From the NCBI RefSeq assembly GCF_014323405.1, contig NZ_JACRWE010000006.1:1-64000 (forward strand): a DNA stretch of 64,000 nt. The letters are read 5' to 3'. This DNA is from Romboutsia faecis (GTDB taxonomy: Bacteria; Bacillota; Clostridia; Peptostreptococcales; Peptostreptococcaceae). Under the pieces are notes generated by a model that saw only the letters and a list, made by a program, of their open reading frames with translations, was not told where the DNA came from and did no database searches. The translations under genes were made by a program, and so were the position numbers. The stretch's first letter is position 1; each line of letters opens with the position of its first letter. Shown in pieces: positions 7,895 through 17,608 of this stretch.

Positions 7895-10300
7895 CTATGA
7901 ATAAATATCAGAAAATTCTATATTGCATTTTTCTATCTGTGTTATTTTTGATATTTCTCTATTTGAAGTAATATCTGAACTATCATTAATAACTCTGTTC
8001 GGTAATTCAAAAGTAAACTCTGAACCTATACCTACTTCGCTATTTACATATATATTTCCTTTTTGAAGTTCTACTAAGGATTTTACTAAAGATAATCCTA
8101 TTCCACTTCCTTCACATTTTCTATTTAAGTTGTTATCTATTTTTTTAAACCTATCAAAAATTACATCTAATTTGTCATTAGACATACCAACTCCGTTATC
8201 CTTAACATGTATTTTTACTTTTTCATCATCTGCTATTAATTCTACGTATATACATCCATCTTTATCAGTATATTTTATAGCATTTGATAATAAATTTAAA
8301 ACTATTCTTTCTATTTTATCTGGATCACAAGCAATTATCTTTTCTTCACAATTAGTATCAAATATAAGGTCTACTCCATGATCTTTTGTATACTGTGCTA
8401 CTGATAATGTTATATTTTCTACTATATCAACAATATTATAATTCCCAAGCTGTAACTTATAATAACCTGAATCTATACAAGTAATATCAATAAGATTATT
8501 TACTAGTCTTAATAATCTATATGAATTTTGTTTGATATAGTTTATATGAGATTCCAAATTTAAACTATCATCCCAAGTTATTTTATTCTTATCAACATTT
8601 CTTTGCATAAGCTGCATTGTTCCTAATATTATATTAAGTGGAGTTCTAAATTCATGAGATATATTTGCAAAAAATTCATTCTTTAGGCTTTCCATATGAA
8701 CAGCTTCTTGTAAAATTTTTCTTTCATGTTCTTGTTTTCGCTGATCAGTAATATCCTTTGCTGTAATTATAAACTCATCTTCATCTCTAAGTATCTTATA
8801 GTTAAGTTCTGTCCACTTATAACTACCATCTTTACAAATCATTTTAATAACTATGCAACCTGTATCATCTTTTAAATCATTCATGGCTTTTTTATACTCA
8901 TCTTTATATTCTTCATGAACTAAGTCAAGCATATTCATAGATAGTAACTCTTCTTGGGACCATCCCAAGTTTTTTGACCAATTACTATTTATATGTTTTA
9001 TATCTCCGTTTGCACTTATTTTAGCTATAAGGTCTACTGAGATTTCTATTAATAGTTCTAATTCACTTTCTATTAATTTTCTTTTTTCAAACTCGTCTTT
9101 AACTTCCTTTGACAAGGTGTGACTTTTTATCATAGTTGCAATATTTCCTGATATAGTCTTTAGGTAATCGAATTTATTAAACCTTAAAGTATCATTTCCT
9201 AAAAATTTAAGTACTAAAAAACCAATAGACTCATCATTAAATTCCATATTATAAATCCCTATGTTTTCTATTTCGTTTTTTAACATATGATTTTTTAAAT
9301 ATTCATTACATACATCATTAATATTAAAAATACCATTTAAATTTTTTACATTACTTAAATCACTAAGAATATCTAAATCAATTTCATCATCATGCTTATA
9401 ATTATTTGCTTGACCAAGATTTAAAACTGTGTCTAAACACGACTTCTCCTTATTTATTAATAAAACAGATACTCCATCACACTTAAAATGATTTATTATA
9501 TTTTCACCAATATTTCTTATTAAGTCCTGAATACTATTCTTTGAATTAGTATTCATAAGTAGATTATTTAAGTTATTCATTTCTTTATGATTTAAATACA
9601 TCTCATTTTCTAACTTTTTTTGTAAAGTTATTTCTTTTGTATAACCAATAATATACTCAACATCATTATTTTTATCTAATATAGGAGCTTTATAAATCTC
9701 AACCCATGATTCAGAATCTTCTTGGCTAGTATAATTTTCTGTTAACTGAATCTTTTTACTTTCAATAACTTCTCTATCCATTGCTGTAAAAGAATCACAT
9801 TCATCTTTGCTCCAATAATCCTTTACTGTTTTACCAAGTATATTTAGTCTCTCATCTTTTAATTCTTTTGCATAAGATTTGTTTACATATATGTACTCAC
9901 CTTTTGTATTTTTTAGCCAACAATTAATATCTAGATTATCTAGTATTTTCTCTAATTCTTCTCTTTTATATGTTTTTTCACAACTATCTTTAGCTACGAT
10001 AAATATATATTTTTTATCATTAAAAGATTCTAGTACAACTTCACCATATATAGAAATTTTATTACCATATTTCGAGCATAAATCAAAAGTTAGTTCTAGT
10101 TTAGCTTTTTTATTATTTTTTTCTATATATCTTTTTAATTTTTCATTTTCATTATAAAGAATTTCTTTTATATCAATATTTATTAATTCTTCCAAAGTAT
10201 ATTCAAGCTTTGTTAAGACACTTTTATTACAAAATTTTATCTCACCGCTTGAATCTAAAATTATAATATAATCATTTATTAGGTCTAATATTTTTTCCAT
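7895..10300 (-). CDS. Multi-PAS/GAF sensor histidine kinase, orphan
   Basis: This 801-residue protein has no membrane span. Domains in order are a PAS domain (about 1-110), a second PAS with PAC (about 118-230), a GAF-like domain (about 245-400), a third PAS with PAC (about 410-525), HisKA with the H-box ISHEFRTPLN (phosphoacceptor His549), and HATPase with N-box DPDKIERIVLNLLSNAIKY, G1 DNGVGM, and G2 GSGIGLSL. About 30 extra residues follow. It should sense an internal signal and autophosphorylate. No response regulator adjoins it, so its partner is elsewhere; orphan PAS kinases in clostridia may feed Spo0A, but nothing here shows that. Start: ATG behind AAGGGGAAAGC. Confidence 0.9.
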   Translation of the reverse strand: MEKILDLINDYIIILDSSGEIKFCNKSVLTKLEYTLEELINIDIKEILYNENEKLKRYIEKNNKKAKLELTFDLCSKYGNKISIYGEVVLESFNDKKYIFIVAKDSCEKTYKREELEKILDNLDINCWLKNTKGEYIYVNKSYAKELKDERLNILGKTVKDYWSKDECDSFTAMDREVIESKKIQLTENYTSQEDSESWVEIYKAPILDKNNDVEYIIGYTKEITLQKKLENEMYLNHKEMNNLNNLLMNTNSKNSIQDLIRNIGENIINHFKCDGVSVLLINKEKSCLDTVLNLGQANNYKHDDEIDLDILSDLSNVKNLNGIFNINDVCNEYLKNHMLKNEIENIGIYNMEFNDESIGFLVLKFLGNDTLRFNKFDYLKTISGNIATMIKSHTLSKEVKDEFEKRKLIESELELLIEISVDLIAKISANGDIKHINSNWSKNLGWSQEELLSMNMLDLVHEEYKDEYKKAMNDLKDDTGCIVIKMICKDGSYKWTELNYKILRDEDEFIITAKDITDQRKQEHERKILQEAVHMESLKNEFFANISHEFRTPLNIILGTMQLMQRNVDKNKITWDDSLNLESHINYIKQNSYRLLRLVNNLIDITCIDSGYYKLQLGNYNIVDIVENITLSVAQYTKDHGVDLIFDTNCEEKIIACDPDKIERIVLNLLSNAIKYTDKDGCIYVELIADDEKVKIHVKDNGVGMSNDKLDVIFDRFKKIDNNLNRKCEGSGIGLSLVKSLVELQKGNIYVNSEVGIGSEFTFELPNRVINDSSDITSNREISKITQIEKCNIEFSDIYS

Positions 10301-10436
10301 GCTTTCCCCTTTACAAATTGTAATATCGTATATATGAATATTTGTAATTTTTTATCATTTTATGTAATATAATACATAATTAATATTAAACTATTTATAT
10401 AACATTCGTAAATATTTTTATTACTTAATAATAAGA

Positions 10437-10473
10437 TAAAAATCATGTTGATAATTTTATCAACATGATTTTT
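10437..10473 (-). terminator. Terminator of the first ATPase-permease operon
   Basis: A stem of at least 15 bp (AAAATCATGTTGATA with its complement) is followed on the minus strand by TTTTTATC. It is 35 bp past the stop codon of the 10508-12964 permease gene. Confidence 0.9.
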
Positions 10474-10507
10474 GAATTTTACAATTTATAATTATTTTAA
10501 TATTTTA

Positions 10508-12964
10508 TTATTCTCTATATGCCTTTAATACTTCTTGAATAGATACTTTATTTATTCTTCTTTTAGCAGCATAAGTTCCAATAATAAATATAACAATAAT
10601 AATTATTAAACCTGCAAATAAATGCCATATATGAAATTCAAACGGCATAACCATACCAAACATTCTTCCCAGATACTTTATAATATAGTCAAATCCTATT
10701 ACTGTTAAATAAGTACTTACAAAGTAAGATAATATAGCGTATATTAAATAGCTTTTCAGGATCATGGAATTAACCTCTTTTTTAGAATATCCCATTACCT
10801 TTAATAAAGATATATTATAATAATTATCTTCAATAGTTAATGTCGTAAGCATATAAAGCACTAATACTGCAATAAACATAGCAAATCCAATCATTCCATA
10901 TACAGCTATTTCTATGAATTTTTGCATTAGCTTACTTTGTTCCATTATGTCATTTTTATTTATAATGCTTAAATAAACTTCATCGTCTAACTTTTGCTTT
11001 GAATATACACTATTGAAAAAATTTTCATTTATTCCTATTCCTAAACTTTTTCCCTTAGTGACTACCTCTGCAATATCCTCTAATCTCCAATAAATAGTTT
11101 CTGTTCCATAATCCTTAGATACATTAGCAACTTTTCTTTTTAAAATTTGATCATTTACCTCAAGCTCTATTATATCGCCTGCTTTAATATTGTGAATTTT
11201 ACTAAAACTTGTATTTATTACTACACCATTATTTAGATCTTCGGTTATATCTGCACCTTTTTTATTATATAACTTATGAAGTTTATTTTCTGCTAAGAGA
11301 CCTTTTATATTAATACTCTTATCTTTATATTTAACACTATCAATACTTATAAAAGGTTCTTGATTATCTTTTAACTTTGGTAATCCTTTTGTAAAATCCA
11401 CATAACCTTCATAAACATAATCTACATTATTATAATAATCTGTTGTCATTTTTTCAAAAAATCCAATCATCATGAAACTCATAATTATTAGCATAGAAGA
11501 TAAGAATATACCTATAAAGAATACTACAAATTTACTAGTATTATTAAATATAAAAGAGTACTTAAATTTAGTTTGAGCTTTTGCATCTTTAAAAAGTTTA
11601 TTACATAATTTATTTAACTTACTTATCTTTTCTTTTTCACTTGCTTTAAGTAAGCTAACAGCCTTCTTAGATAATATTTTTTTTATTACAATATATGAAA
11701 GCCCTAAAATAATAACAATTGGAAAGCATATAGCTATTAATAATACAGATATATTGGTTTGTATAGAAGCATTAGGAAGCAAATAAAAGTCTAAGTAAAA
11801 ATTTTTCATAGGATTGGATGCATGCATTCCTCCAATATACCCTAATATCAACATTGGAAAAGATATAAGTAATAATACTATTAAATAAGGAAGTATTATC
11901 TCATTTTTAGAATAACCTATAGCCTTTAATAACCCTATTTGAGTTTTTTCATTTTTTATAACCTTATAAATTAAGATTAGTATTATCATAACTGCTATAC
12001 TAGAAATAATTGCACTTAAGACTATTGTGGCTTGTTGACCTGCTTTTAACTCCTCATATATAGCTCCACTTCTTATTTGATTTTTCGTTGATGTAATATT
12101 AGTTACAAAATCTAGCCTTTCTTTTTTACTAAATGTATTTACTACTTTTTTATCAAAATCCCTTATTACTTTATTATAATTATCTTTATATTTTTCATTT
12201 TCCATATTTTCAGAACTTTTATTTTTTACAATACCAGAAAAATAAATTGACTCTTTTCCTTTAATATTTTCATATTCATTATTTGTTATAAGAGCAACTG
12301 TTATTCTTGAGTTATCTATAATAAAGTCTTTTCCATTTACGGGTAATGTTATATCTGGAAATAATACATAACCTGTAATAGTATAAGATTTGTTATTGAT
12401 ATCTATTTTATCCCCTAACTCTAAATTGTTTTTCTTTGCATAAATTTGAGTTATCGCAATTTCATTATCATTACTAGGCTTATTTCCTTTTTCTATGTAT
12501 GAACGATTTATATTTTCTCCATCCTTCACAAAAGTTACTTTATTTCCTTTTGATTCTCTTTCATAGTTTACAGTTTTATAATTTCTTTCTTCTAATTGAA
12601 ATTCATTATATTCTGATTCAAATTCATCAATTCTATTTCTTATAATTTTATTGTATAAACTTTCATTTTCTCTTTTTATATCACCTAAACTATAAGCAAG
12701 TATACTATTTATAAGATCCTTATCTTCTTTGCTTAAGCTTTTTATATCTCCTTCAGTTATCCCATCTATTATTTCAACTGAAAAATCCTCTTGATTATAA
12801 TCTAATACAAATTTTTCAAAAGGCGATTTTAAACTATCTAAGGTGTAAAACATCATAGTATATAAAAAAGAACTAAGCCCTATAATAATTCCTATAGCTA
12901 ATAGTTGTATTTTCTTTTTCTTGAATATATTCAAGGTGTTTTTTAAAAGAATTTTTACGCCCAT
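10508..12964 (-). CDS. FtsX/MacB-type ABC transporter permease (large)
   Basis: This 818-residue membrane protein has one N-terminal span (about 16-38) and a large hydrophilic domain (about 40-305). Then come FtsX domain 1 with three spans (about 310-440), a further span (about 470-495), a second extracytoplasmic domain, and C-terminal FtsX domain 2 with three spans (about 690-815). The coupling-type segment LLKAIGYSKNEI recurs as LLKVMGYSKKEV, marking the internal duplication. This is the architecture of MacB/LolE-like mechanotransmission or peptide and lipid export permeases. It overlaps its ATPase gene by 10 bp, so the two are translationally coupled. Its substrate cannot be told; unlike the second system at 17.6 kb, no two-component pair adjoins it. 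Confidence 0.9.
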   Translation of the reverse strand: MGVKILLKNTLNIFKKKKIQLLAIGIIIGLSSFLYTMMFYTLDSLKSPFEKFVLDYNQEDFSVEIIDGITEGDIKSLSKEDKDLINSILAYSLGDIKRENESLYNKIIRNRIDEFESEYNEFQLEERNYKTVNYERESKGNKVTFVKDGENINRSYIEKGNKPSNDNEIAITQIYAKKNNLELGDKIDINNKSYTITGYVLFPDITLPVNGKDFIIDNSRITVALITNNEYENIKGKESIYFSGIVKNKSSENMENEKYKDNYNKVIRDFDKKVVNTFSKKERLDFVTNITSTKNQIRSGAIYEELKAGQQATIVLSAIISSIAVMIILILIYKVIKNEKTQIGLLKAIGYSKNEIILPYLIVLLLISFPMLILGYIGGMHASNPMKNFYLDFYLLPNASIQTNISVLLIAICFPIVIILGLSYIVIKKILSKKAVSLLKASEKEKISKLNKLCNKLFKDAKAQTKFKYSFIFNNTSKFVVFFIGIFLSSMLIIMSFMMIGFFEKMTTDYYNNVDYVYEGYVDFTKGLPKLKDNQEPFISIDSVKYKDKSINIKGLLAENKLHKLYNKKGADITEDLNNGVVINTSFSKIHNIKAGDIIELEVNDQILKRKVANVSKDYGTETIYWRLEDIAEVVTKGKSLGIGINENFFNSVYSKQKLDDEVYLSIINKNDIMEQSKLMQKFIEIAVYGMIGFAMFIAVLVLYMLTTLTIEDNYYNISLLKVMGYSKKEVNSMILKSYLIYAILSYFVSTYLTVIGFDYIIKYLGRMFGMVMPFEFHIWHLFAGLIIIIVIFIIGTYAAKRRINKVSIQEVLKAYRE

Positions 12965-13656
12965 AGTATTTCACTTGCCTTTCTTTTATCTTGATTTTCT
13001 ATAATATCTACAATTACACCTGAATTCATTTTTATAATTCTATCTGCCATATAAGCAATATTTGTATTATGTGTTATTACTACTGTTGTAGTTTTTAAAT
13101 TATTATTCATTACTTGGATAATATTTAATATTTGTTTTCCATTCTTTTCATCTAAAGCACCTGTAGGCTCATCACAAAACAATATTTTGGGATTTTTAGC
13201 AATACTTCTAGCTATAGATACTCTTTGCTGCTGACCACCAGACAATTGATATGGGTATTTATCTCTTTCTTCATACATAGAAACTGACTTTAATACCTCA
13301 TCTATACCCAGAGGATTTTTTCCTACTGCTGAGCCTATCTCTACATTCTCTCTTACATTAAGATTTTGCAATAAGTTATATTGTTGAAATATAAATCCTA
13401 AATAATTTCTTCTAAATTTAGTTAATTTGTCTTCATTATAATCACTTATTTTTATATCATTAAAATATATTTCCCCTGTGCTTGGAGTATCTAATCCACT
13501 AATTACGTTTAAAAGCGTGCTCTTTCCACTTCCACTTGGCCCAAGTATTACGATAAATTCTCCATCTTTTATCTCTAAGTTTATATTTTTTAATGCTACT
13601 GTCTCTACATCACCAGTTTTGTAAATTTTGCTTACATTTTTTAATGTAATACTCAT
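12955..13656 (-). CDS. ABC transporter ATP-binding protein (MacB/LolD-type)
   Basis: The protein has 233 residues from the ATG at 13656, which follows GGAGGAATT. The longer frame from 13674 would place that ribosome-binding site inside the coding sequence. Motifs are Walker A GPSGSGKST, Q-loop FQQYNLL, signature LSGGQQQRVSIARS, Walker B ILFCDEPTGALD and a switch His in VITHN. It pairs with the overlapping downstream permease as an ATPase of the FtsX-permease class (LolCDE, MacAB, BceAB relatives). The transcript leader contains a long inverted repeat followed by a U-run (13800-13836), which suggests attenuation. Confidence 0.92.
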   Translation of the reverse strand: MSITLKNVSKIYKTGDVETVALKNINLEIKDGEFIVILGPSGSGKSTLLNVISGLDTPSTGEIYFNDIKISDYNEDKLTKFRRNYLGFIFQQYNLLQNLNVRENVEIGSAVGKNPLGIDEVLKSVSMYEERDKYPYQLSGGQQQRVSIARSIAKNPKILFCDEPTGALDEKNGKQILNIIQVMNNNLKTTTVVITHNTNIAYMADRIIKMNSGVIVDIIENQDKRKASEILWA

Positions 13657-13799
13657 AATAATTCCTCCAATCACTCGACCTAATGGTCATACTTAATAAA
13701 ATTTGAACAATCTTAGTTTGAAAAAACTTATATTTAACACCTGTAAAAAATATTAATAGTAAAATTGTTTAAAATATAACTCCTTTTAGATTAAAAAAT

Positions 13800-13836
13800 C
13801 TAATATTTACATAAAATAAATTCATGTAAATATTAG
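13800..13836 (-). promoter_or_regulatory. Long inverted repeat / possible attenuator upstream of the ATPase-permease operon
   Basis: Perfect 13-bp arms (CTAATATTTACAT at 13800-13812 and its complement at 13824-13836) flank an 11-base spacer. On the minus strand the stem is followed by ATTTTTTAATC, which gives terminator form about 140 bp before the ATPase start. A second inverted repeat, TGTAGA/TCTACA, spans 13841-13868. The rest of the 360-bp divergent gap (13657-14016) holds the plus-strand promoter below and little else that I can name. Confidence 0.55.
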
Positions 13837-13884
13837 TTGTTGTAGACAAATCTTTGTTTTAATCTACAAATTTCTTCTTTTGTA

Positions 13885-13912
13885 TTTACAATGTAGAAAA
13901 AACTGTTATAAT
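13885..13912 (+). promoter_or_regulatory. Sigma-A promoter for the YhgE/Pip gene
   Basis: TTTACA (13885-13890), a 16-bp spacer, then TATAAT (13907-13912). The preceding TGT gives an extended -10 (TG at 13904-13905). It lies about 105 bp before the gene start. Confidence 0.65.
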
Positions 13913-14016
13913 ATAAAATGATTTTGAATACTAATGTTATCAATTTTAATATTATGATTTCTATAATTAATAGTTTTTTATTAATTATAGAGTTAAAAGG
14001 TCGGAGGTATGACTAA

Positions 14017-16164
14017 ATGAAAAATATATTTAAAATTTTCAAAAAGGACCTTAAAGATGTATTTACTAATTTTGCTTTACTAACAGTAATAATTGGTCTT
14101 GCAATTTTACCTTCTTTATATGCATGGTTTAATATCAAAGCATCTTGGGACCCTTACGGAAACACTTCAAATATCCTAGTTGCTGTAATCAACGAAGATA
14201 AAGGAAGTAAAATATTTGATAAGGATGTTAATATAGGTGATAAACTTATTGATAAACTAAAAGATAATACATCCTTAGGATGGCAATTTGTAAGTAAAGA
14301 AGTAGCTTCAAAAGGCGTTGAAGATGGTACATATTATGCTTCAATAGAAATTCCATCCAACTTTTCTGATAACTTAACTTCTTTAGTTAGCGAAGATGTT
14401 AAAAAAGGTGAAATAATATATACAGTAAATGAAAAAATAAATGCTATTGCACCTAAGATTACTGATAAAGGTGCTTCTACAATTCAGCTAGAAGTAAACC
14501 AAACAGTTGTAAAAACAGTTAGTGAAGTAATGTTCGAAGCTCTTAATGAAATAGGAGTTACTCTTGAAACAGAACTTCCTAAATTAACTAAAGTAGAAAG
14601 TTCTCTTGTTGAAGTACAAAGTAAGTTTAAAGATATAGATAAAACTATAGATTTAGCTTCTAGTGCTACAGTGCAAATAGCAGATATAGTTAAAAGTCTC
14701 CAAAAAGATATGCCTGCTATACAAACAACTTTAAATAACTCAATTAATTTATCTAATGATGTTAAAACATTTTTAACTGATACAAAGTCAAGTATTAACA
14801 GCATTAGTCCTGTTATCAAAAGTGACTTAGAAATAATCAATAGTGTATCAGCATCAGCTTCTAGTGCTGTATCTGATTTAATAACCGCTTTAGATAAAGG
14901 TTATGAAAATGCGCCTGAATTAGTTGATAGCTTGGCTAATAAACTTTCTAGCTTATCTTCAACTTCAAAAACTTTAACAGAGTTTTTAGTTAAGCTAGAT
15001 AAAATAACTCCAGGTAATTCTCTAAAAGATGCTATAGCACAATTACAAAGCATCAACTCTAAATTAGATACTGCTATAAGTGGATTAAACACTGTAAAAG
15101 ATCAAATAGCTAATGGACAAAAACCATCTTTAACTAATTTAAATGGTATACTAAAAGTAACTAAAGATATTAACAATATAACATCAAATATATTAAATAA
15201 CTTTGACTCAAAAATAGTTACTCCTATAAATAATATATTTGATCAAGGCTTTACAGTTGCTAATAATGTTTTAGATGTTTTAAATAGAGCTGAAGAAAAA
15301 CTTCCTAAAGTTAATAATATACTTGGAACTGCTTTAGAATTCTCTGGAAGTGCAAATGATACTGTAGACTTTATAAAAGAAAAAATGCCTATGGCTAAAA
15401 ATATAGTAAATGAATTAGTCGATGCAGTATCAAAGGTTAATAATAGTGATGATATGGCTGATTTAATAGCTCTATTAAAAAATGATATTGTATCTCGTTC
15501 TGATTTCTTAAAGCAACCAGTTGATATAGTAACAAATACATTATATCCAGTTGCAAACTATGGTTCTGCAATGACACCATTCTATACTGTACTTTCTTTA
15601 TGGGTAGGAGTATTATTACTTTGCTCTTTACTTTCAACAGAAGTACATGGTGAATATAAACCATATGAAGTTTATTTTGGTAGAGGGCTTACTTTCTTAG
15701 CTATAACCTTAGTACAAGCACTTATAGTTAGCTTAGGAGATATATTCTTACTAAAAGTAAGTATGATAAATCCATTATTATTCGTTTTAATTTCACTATT
15801 TACTGCTCTAGTATTTACATTCATAGTTTACTCACTAGTATCAGTATTTGGTAATATCGGTAAAGCAATGGCAGTTGTATTATTAGTAATTCAAGTTGCT
15901 GGTTCTGGAGGAACATTCCCTATTCAAGTAACACCTAAGTTCTTCCAAGTTCTAAATCCATTCTTGCCATTTACCTATGCAATTTCGGCACAAAGAGAGG
16001 CTGTTGCAGGAGTTTATATGCCTAACTTAAACAAAGATATAATTATGCTATTAATTTTCTTAGCAGTGTTTATCATCTTAAATGTATTATTGAAAGGGCC
16101 TATAAATAAAGCAACTTCTGGTTTTGTCAAAAGAATGGGTGAAAGCGGACTAACTGAGCATTAA
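14017..16164 (+). CDS. YhgE/Pip family membrane protein
   Basis: This 715-residue protein has one N-terminal span (about 20-40) and a YhgE/Pip N-terminal domain, with the typical LPSLYAWFNIKASWDPYG stretch. A long extracytoplasmic region (about 45-530) is built of Ser/Thr/Asn/Asp-rich helices that look like coiled coil. Then come five to six C-terminal spans of the ABC-2 permease type (about 525-700). Relatives include B. subtilis YhgE and phage-infection protein (Pip) of Lactococcus, a phage receptor. A relative is also linked to ESX/type VII-type secretion loci. No ESX genes are near. It is divergent from the ATPase-permease operon. Start: ATG behind GGTCGGAGGT. Confidence 0.9.
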   Translation: MKNIFKIFKKDLKDVFTNFALLTVIIGLAILPSLYAWFNIKASWDPYGNTSNILVAVINEDKGSKIFDKDVNIGDKLIDKLKDNTSLGWQFVSKEVASKGVEDGTYYASIEIPSNFSDNLTSLVSEDVKKGEIIYTVNEKINAIAPKITDKGASTIQLEVNQTVVKTVSEVMFEALNEIGVTLETELPKLTKVESSLVEVQSKFKDIDKTIDLASSATVQIADIVKSLQKDMPAIQTTLNNSINLSNDVKTFLTDTKSSINSISPVIKSDLEIINSVSASASSAVSDLITALDKGYENAPELVDSLANKLSSLSSTSKTLTEFLVKLDKITPGNSLKDAIAQLQSINSKLDTAISGLNTVKDQIANGQKPSLTNLNGILKVTKDINNITSNILNNFDSKIVTPINNIFDQGFTVANNVLDVLNRAEEKLPKVNNILGTALEFSGSANDTVDFIKEKMPMAKNIVNELVDAVSKVNNSDDMADLIALLKNDIVSRSDFLKQPVDIVTNTLYPVANYGSAMTPFYTVLSLWVGVLLLCSLLSTEVHGEYKPYEVYFGRGLTFLAITLVQALIVSLGDIFLLKVSMINPLLFVLISLFTALVFTFIVYSLVSVFGNIGKAMAVVLLVIQVAGSGGTFPIQVTPKFFQVLNPFLPFTYAISAQREAVAGVYMPNLNKDIIMLLIFLAVFIILNVLLKGPINKATSGFVKRMGESGLTEH

Positions 16165-16266
16165 TATAAAAATAATAATTATAAATACTTATTTTAAATA
16201 TTTTTGTAATTTTATTGATTATGATTTTAAATAGTGCTACTATTTAATTAATAAAATATTTGTAAT

Positions 16267-16304
16267 AAGGCCATGAAGGTTTTTAATCTTCGTGGCCTTT
16301 TTTT
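16267..16304 (+). terminator. Terminator between the YhgE/Pip gene and the methyltransferase gene
   Basis: A 12-bp stem with one G-U pair (AAGGCCATGAAG with CTTCGTGGCCTT) and a 9-base loop is followed by TTTTTTTA. It ends 20 bp before the methyltransferase start, so it could also attenuate that gene. Confidence 0.88.
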
Positions 16305-16325
16305 ATGTCGAAAAAGGGGGATTTT

Positions 16326-16916
16326 ATGGGTCAAGTAGATTTTTTTAATACTGTAGCAAAAAATTGGGATAATATGATTGAAATTAATGATTCCAAAATA
16401 AACTATCTCTTAAGCAAATTAGAAATTAAAGAAGATGATAGTATTTTAGACATTGGTACTGGCACTGGTGTGTTAATACCATTTTTAGACAAGCTAGCTC
16501 CAAAGGGAATTATAAGAGGTGTTGATATATCTAAAGGAATGCTTGAAGTTGCCATTGAGAAGTATGGCAACAGATCAAATATAACTTTTGATTTAGTTGA
16601 CATTGAAAATGATGAAATTAATAATGAATATAATAAAATTATTCTTTATTCTATGTATCCTCATCTAGAAAATAAAACCGACACTATTAAAAAGTTAGTA
16701 TGTAACAATTTAAAACATAATGGTATTCTTATGATTGCTCATTCTAATAGTAGAGATTTTTTAAATAATCTTCACTCAAATGCAGATAAAAGAGTAAAAG
16801 ATTCTTTATTGCTTGAAGTAAATGAGCAAAAACAAATATTTCAAAATGCTGGACTAAATGTAATTGAAGCTTTTGAAAATGATGAAATGTATTATGTAGT
16901 AATACATAAGAAATAA
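16326..16916 (+). CDS. Class I SAM-dependent methyltransferase
   Basis: This is a 196-residue methyltransferase. Motif I DIGTGTGVLIPF binds SAM, with the acidic end of strand 2 at GVDISKGML and later motifs at DLVDIENDE and NGILMIAHS. The start is the ATG at 16326, because AAAAAGGGGGA (16310-16320) lies just before it; an ATG seven codons upstream falls inside the terminator tail. The target is unknown. The UbiE/Tam-like fold suits small-molecule methylation. It is followed by an ECF S component 45 bp downstream, probably in one transcript, so a link to uptake of a vitamin-like compound is possible but unproven. Confidence 0.85.
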   Translation: MGQVDFFNTVAKNWDNMIEINDSKINYLLSKLEIKEDDSILDIGTGTGVLIPFLDKLAPKGIIRGVDISKGMLEVAIEKYGNRSNITFDLVDIENDEINNEYNKIILYSMYPHLENKTDTIKKLVCNNLKHNGILMIAHSNSRDFLNNLHSNADKRVKDSLLLEVNEQKQIFQNAGLNVIEAFENDEMYYVVIHKK

Positions 16917-16961
16917 TATCAATTATAAATTTAAAGACTTATTGTCAGGGGGAGATTTATC

Positions 16962-17480
16962 ATGAAAACAAAAAAAATAGCTTTATCAGGACTTTTTATA
17001 GCCTTTGGAATCATACTACCTATGGTTTTTCATATGTTTAGTATGGGAGGATCTATATTCTTACCAATGCACATACCTGTATTAATGGCAGGATTCTTCT
17101 TAGGACCTGTGTATGGTGCAGTAGTTGGTATAATAACACCTATACTTAGTGGTTTACTGACTGGAATGCCACCACTTGTTCCTGTAATGCCTATAATGGC
17201 TTTTGAACTTTGCGGATATGGACTTATAACTGGTCTAGTTTTCTCTAAAACTAGTAAAATTTATATATCTTTGATATGCGCAATGATAACTGGTAGATTA
17301 TTTGCAATAGTAGGTGCTTATCTTGTATCTTTAACTTTAGCACCACAAATAAGTGCGATTACTTATGTAGTTGGTGGACTTTCTACTGCAATACCTGGTA
17401 TGATAATTCAAATTATATTTATACCTATTTTAGTTAATTTATTATTAAAAAATAAAGAAATTGCAAAAGCAGTTGCTTAG
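16962..17480 (+). CDS. ECF transporter S component (substrate-binding membrane protein)
   Basis: This is a 172-residue, very hydrophobic protein with about six spans. It starts with the MKTKKIALSGLFIAFGIILP type N-terminus and has the FLPMHIPVLMAGFFLGPVYG and GVVGIITPILSGLLTGMPP-like segments common to S components of group II energy-coupling-factor transporters. S components bind a vitamin or its precursor and borrow a shared EcfA-A'-T module, which is not in this window. The substrate cannot be assigned by eye; no riboswitch precedes it. The upstream methyltransferase gene is probably co-transcribed. Start: ATG behind AGGGGGAG. Confidence 0.82.
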   Translation: MKTKKIALSGLFIAFGIILPMVFHMFSMGGSIFLPMHIPVLMAGFFLGPVYGAVVGIITPILSGLLTGMPPLVPVMPIMAFELCGYGLITGLVFSKTSKIYISLICAMITGRLFAIVGAYLVSLTLAPQISAITYVVGGLSTAIPGMIIQIIFIPILVNLLLKNKEIAKAVA

Positions 17481-17557
17481 TTTATATTGATAATTCTATG
17501 TATTTTTTACATATAATTATAAATTAATCGCAGTAAATATCCCTTTTTACTAAAAAA

Positions 17558-17597
17558 AATGCTGAATCAAATTAAATTTGATTCAGCATTCTTTTTA
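17558..17597. terminator. Bidirectional terminator between convergent genes
   Basis: A 15-bp perfect stem (17558-17572 with 17576-17590) with a 3-base loop is flanked by eight A on the left and CTTTTTATTTT on the right. It ends both the ECF S component transcript and the 17609-20902 ATPase-permease operon. Confidence 0.92.
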
Positions 17598-17608
17598 TTT
17601 TGATTATA

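Noticed and set aside
10508..13656. Classical BceAB bacitracin transporter
   Set aside because: The permease has 818 residues and the wrong span arrangement for BceB, and no regulator-kinase pair adjoins this copy.
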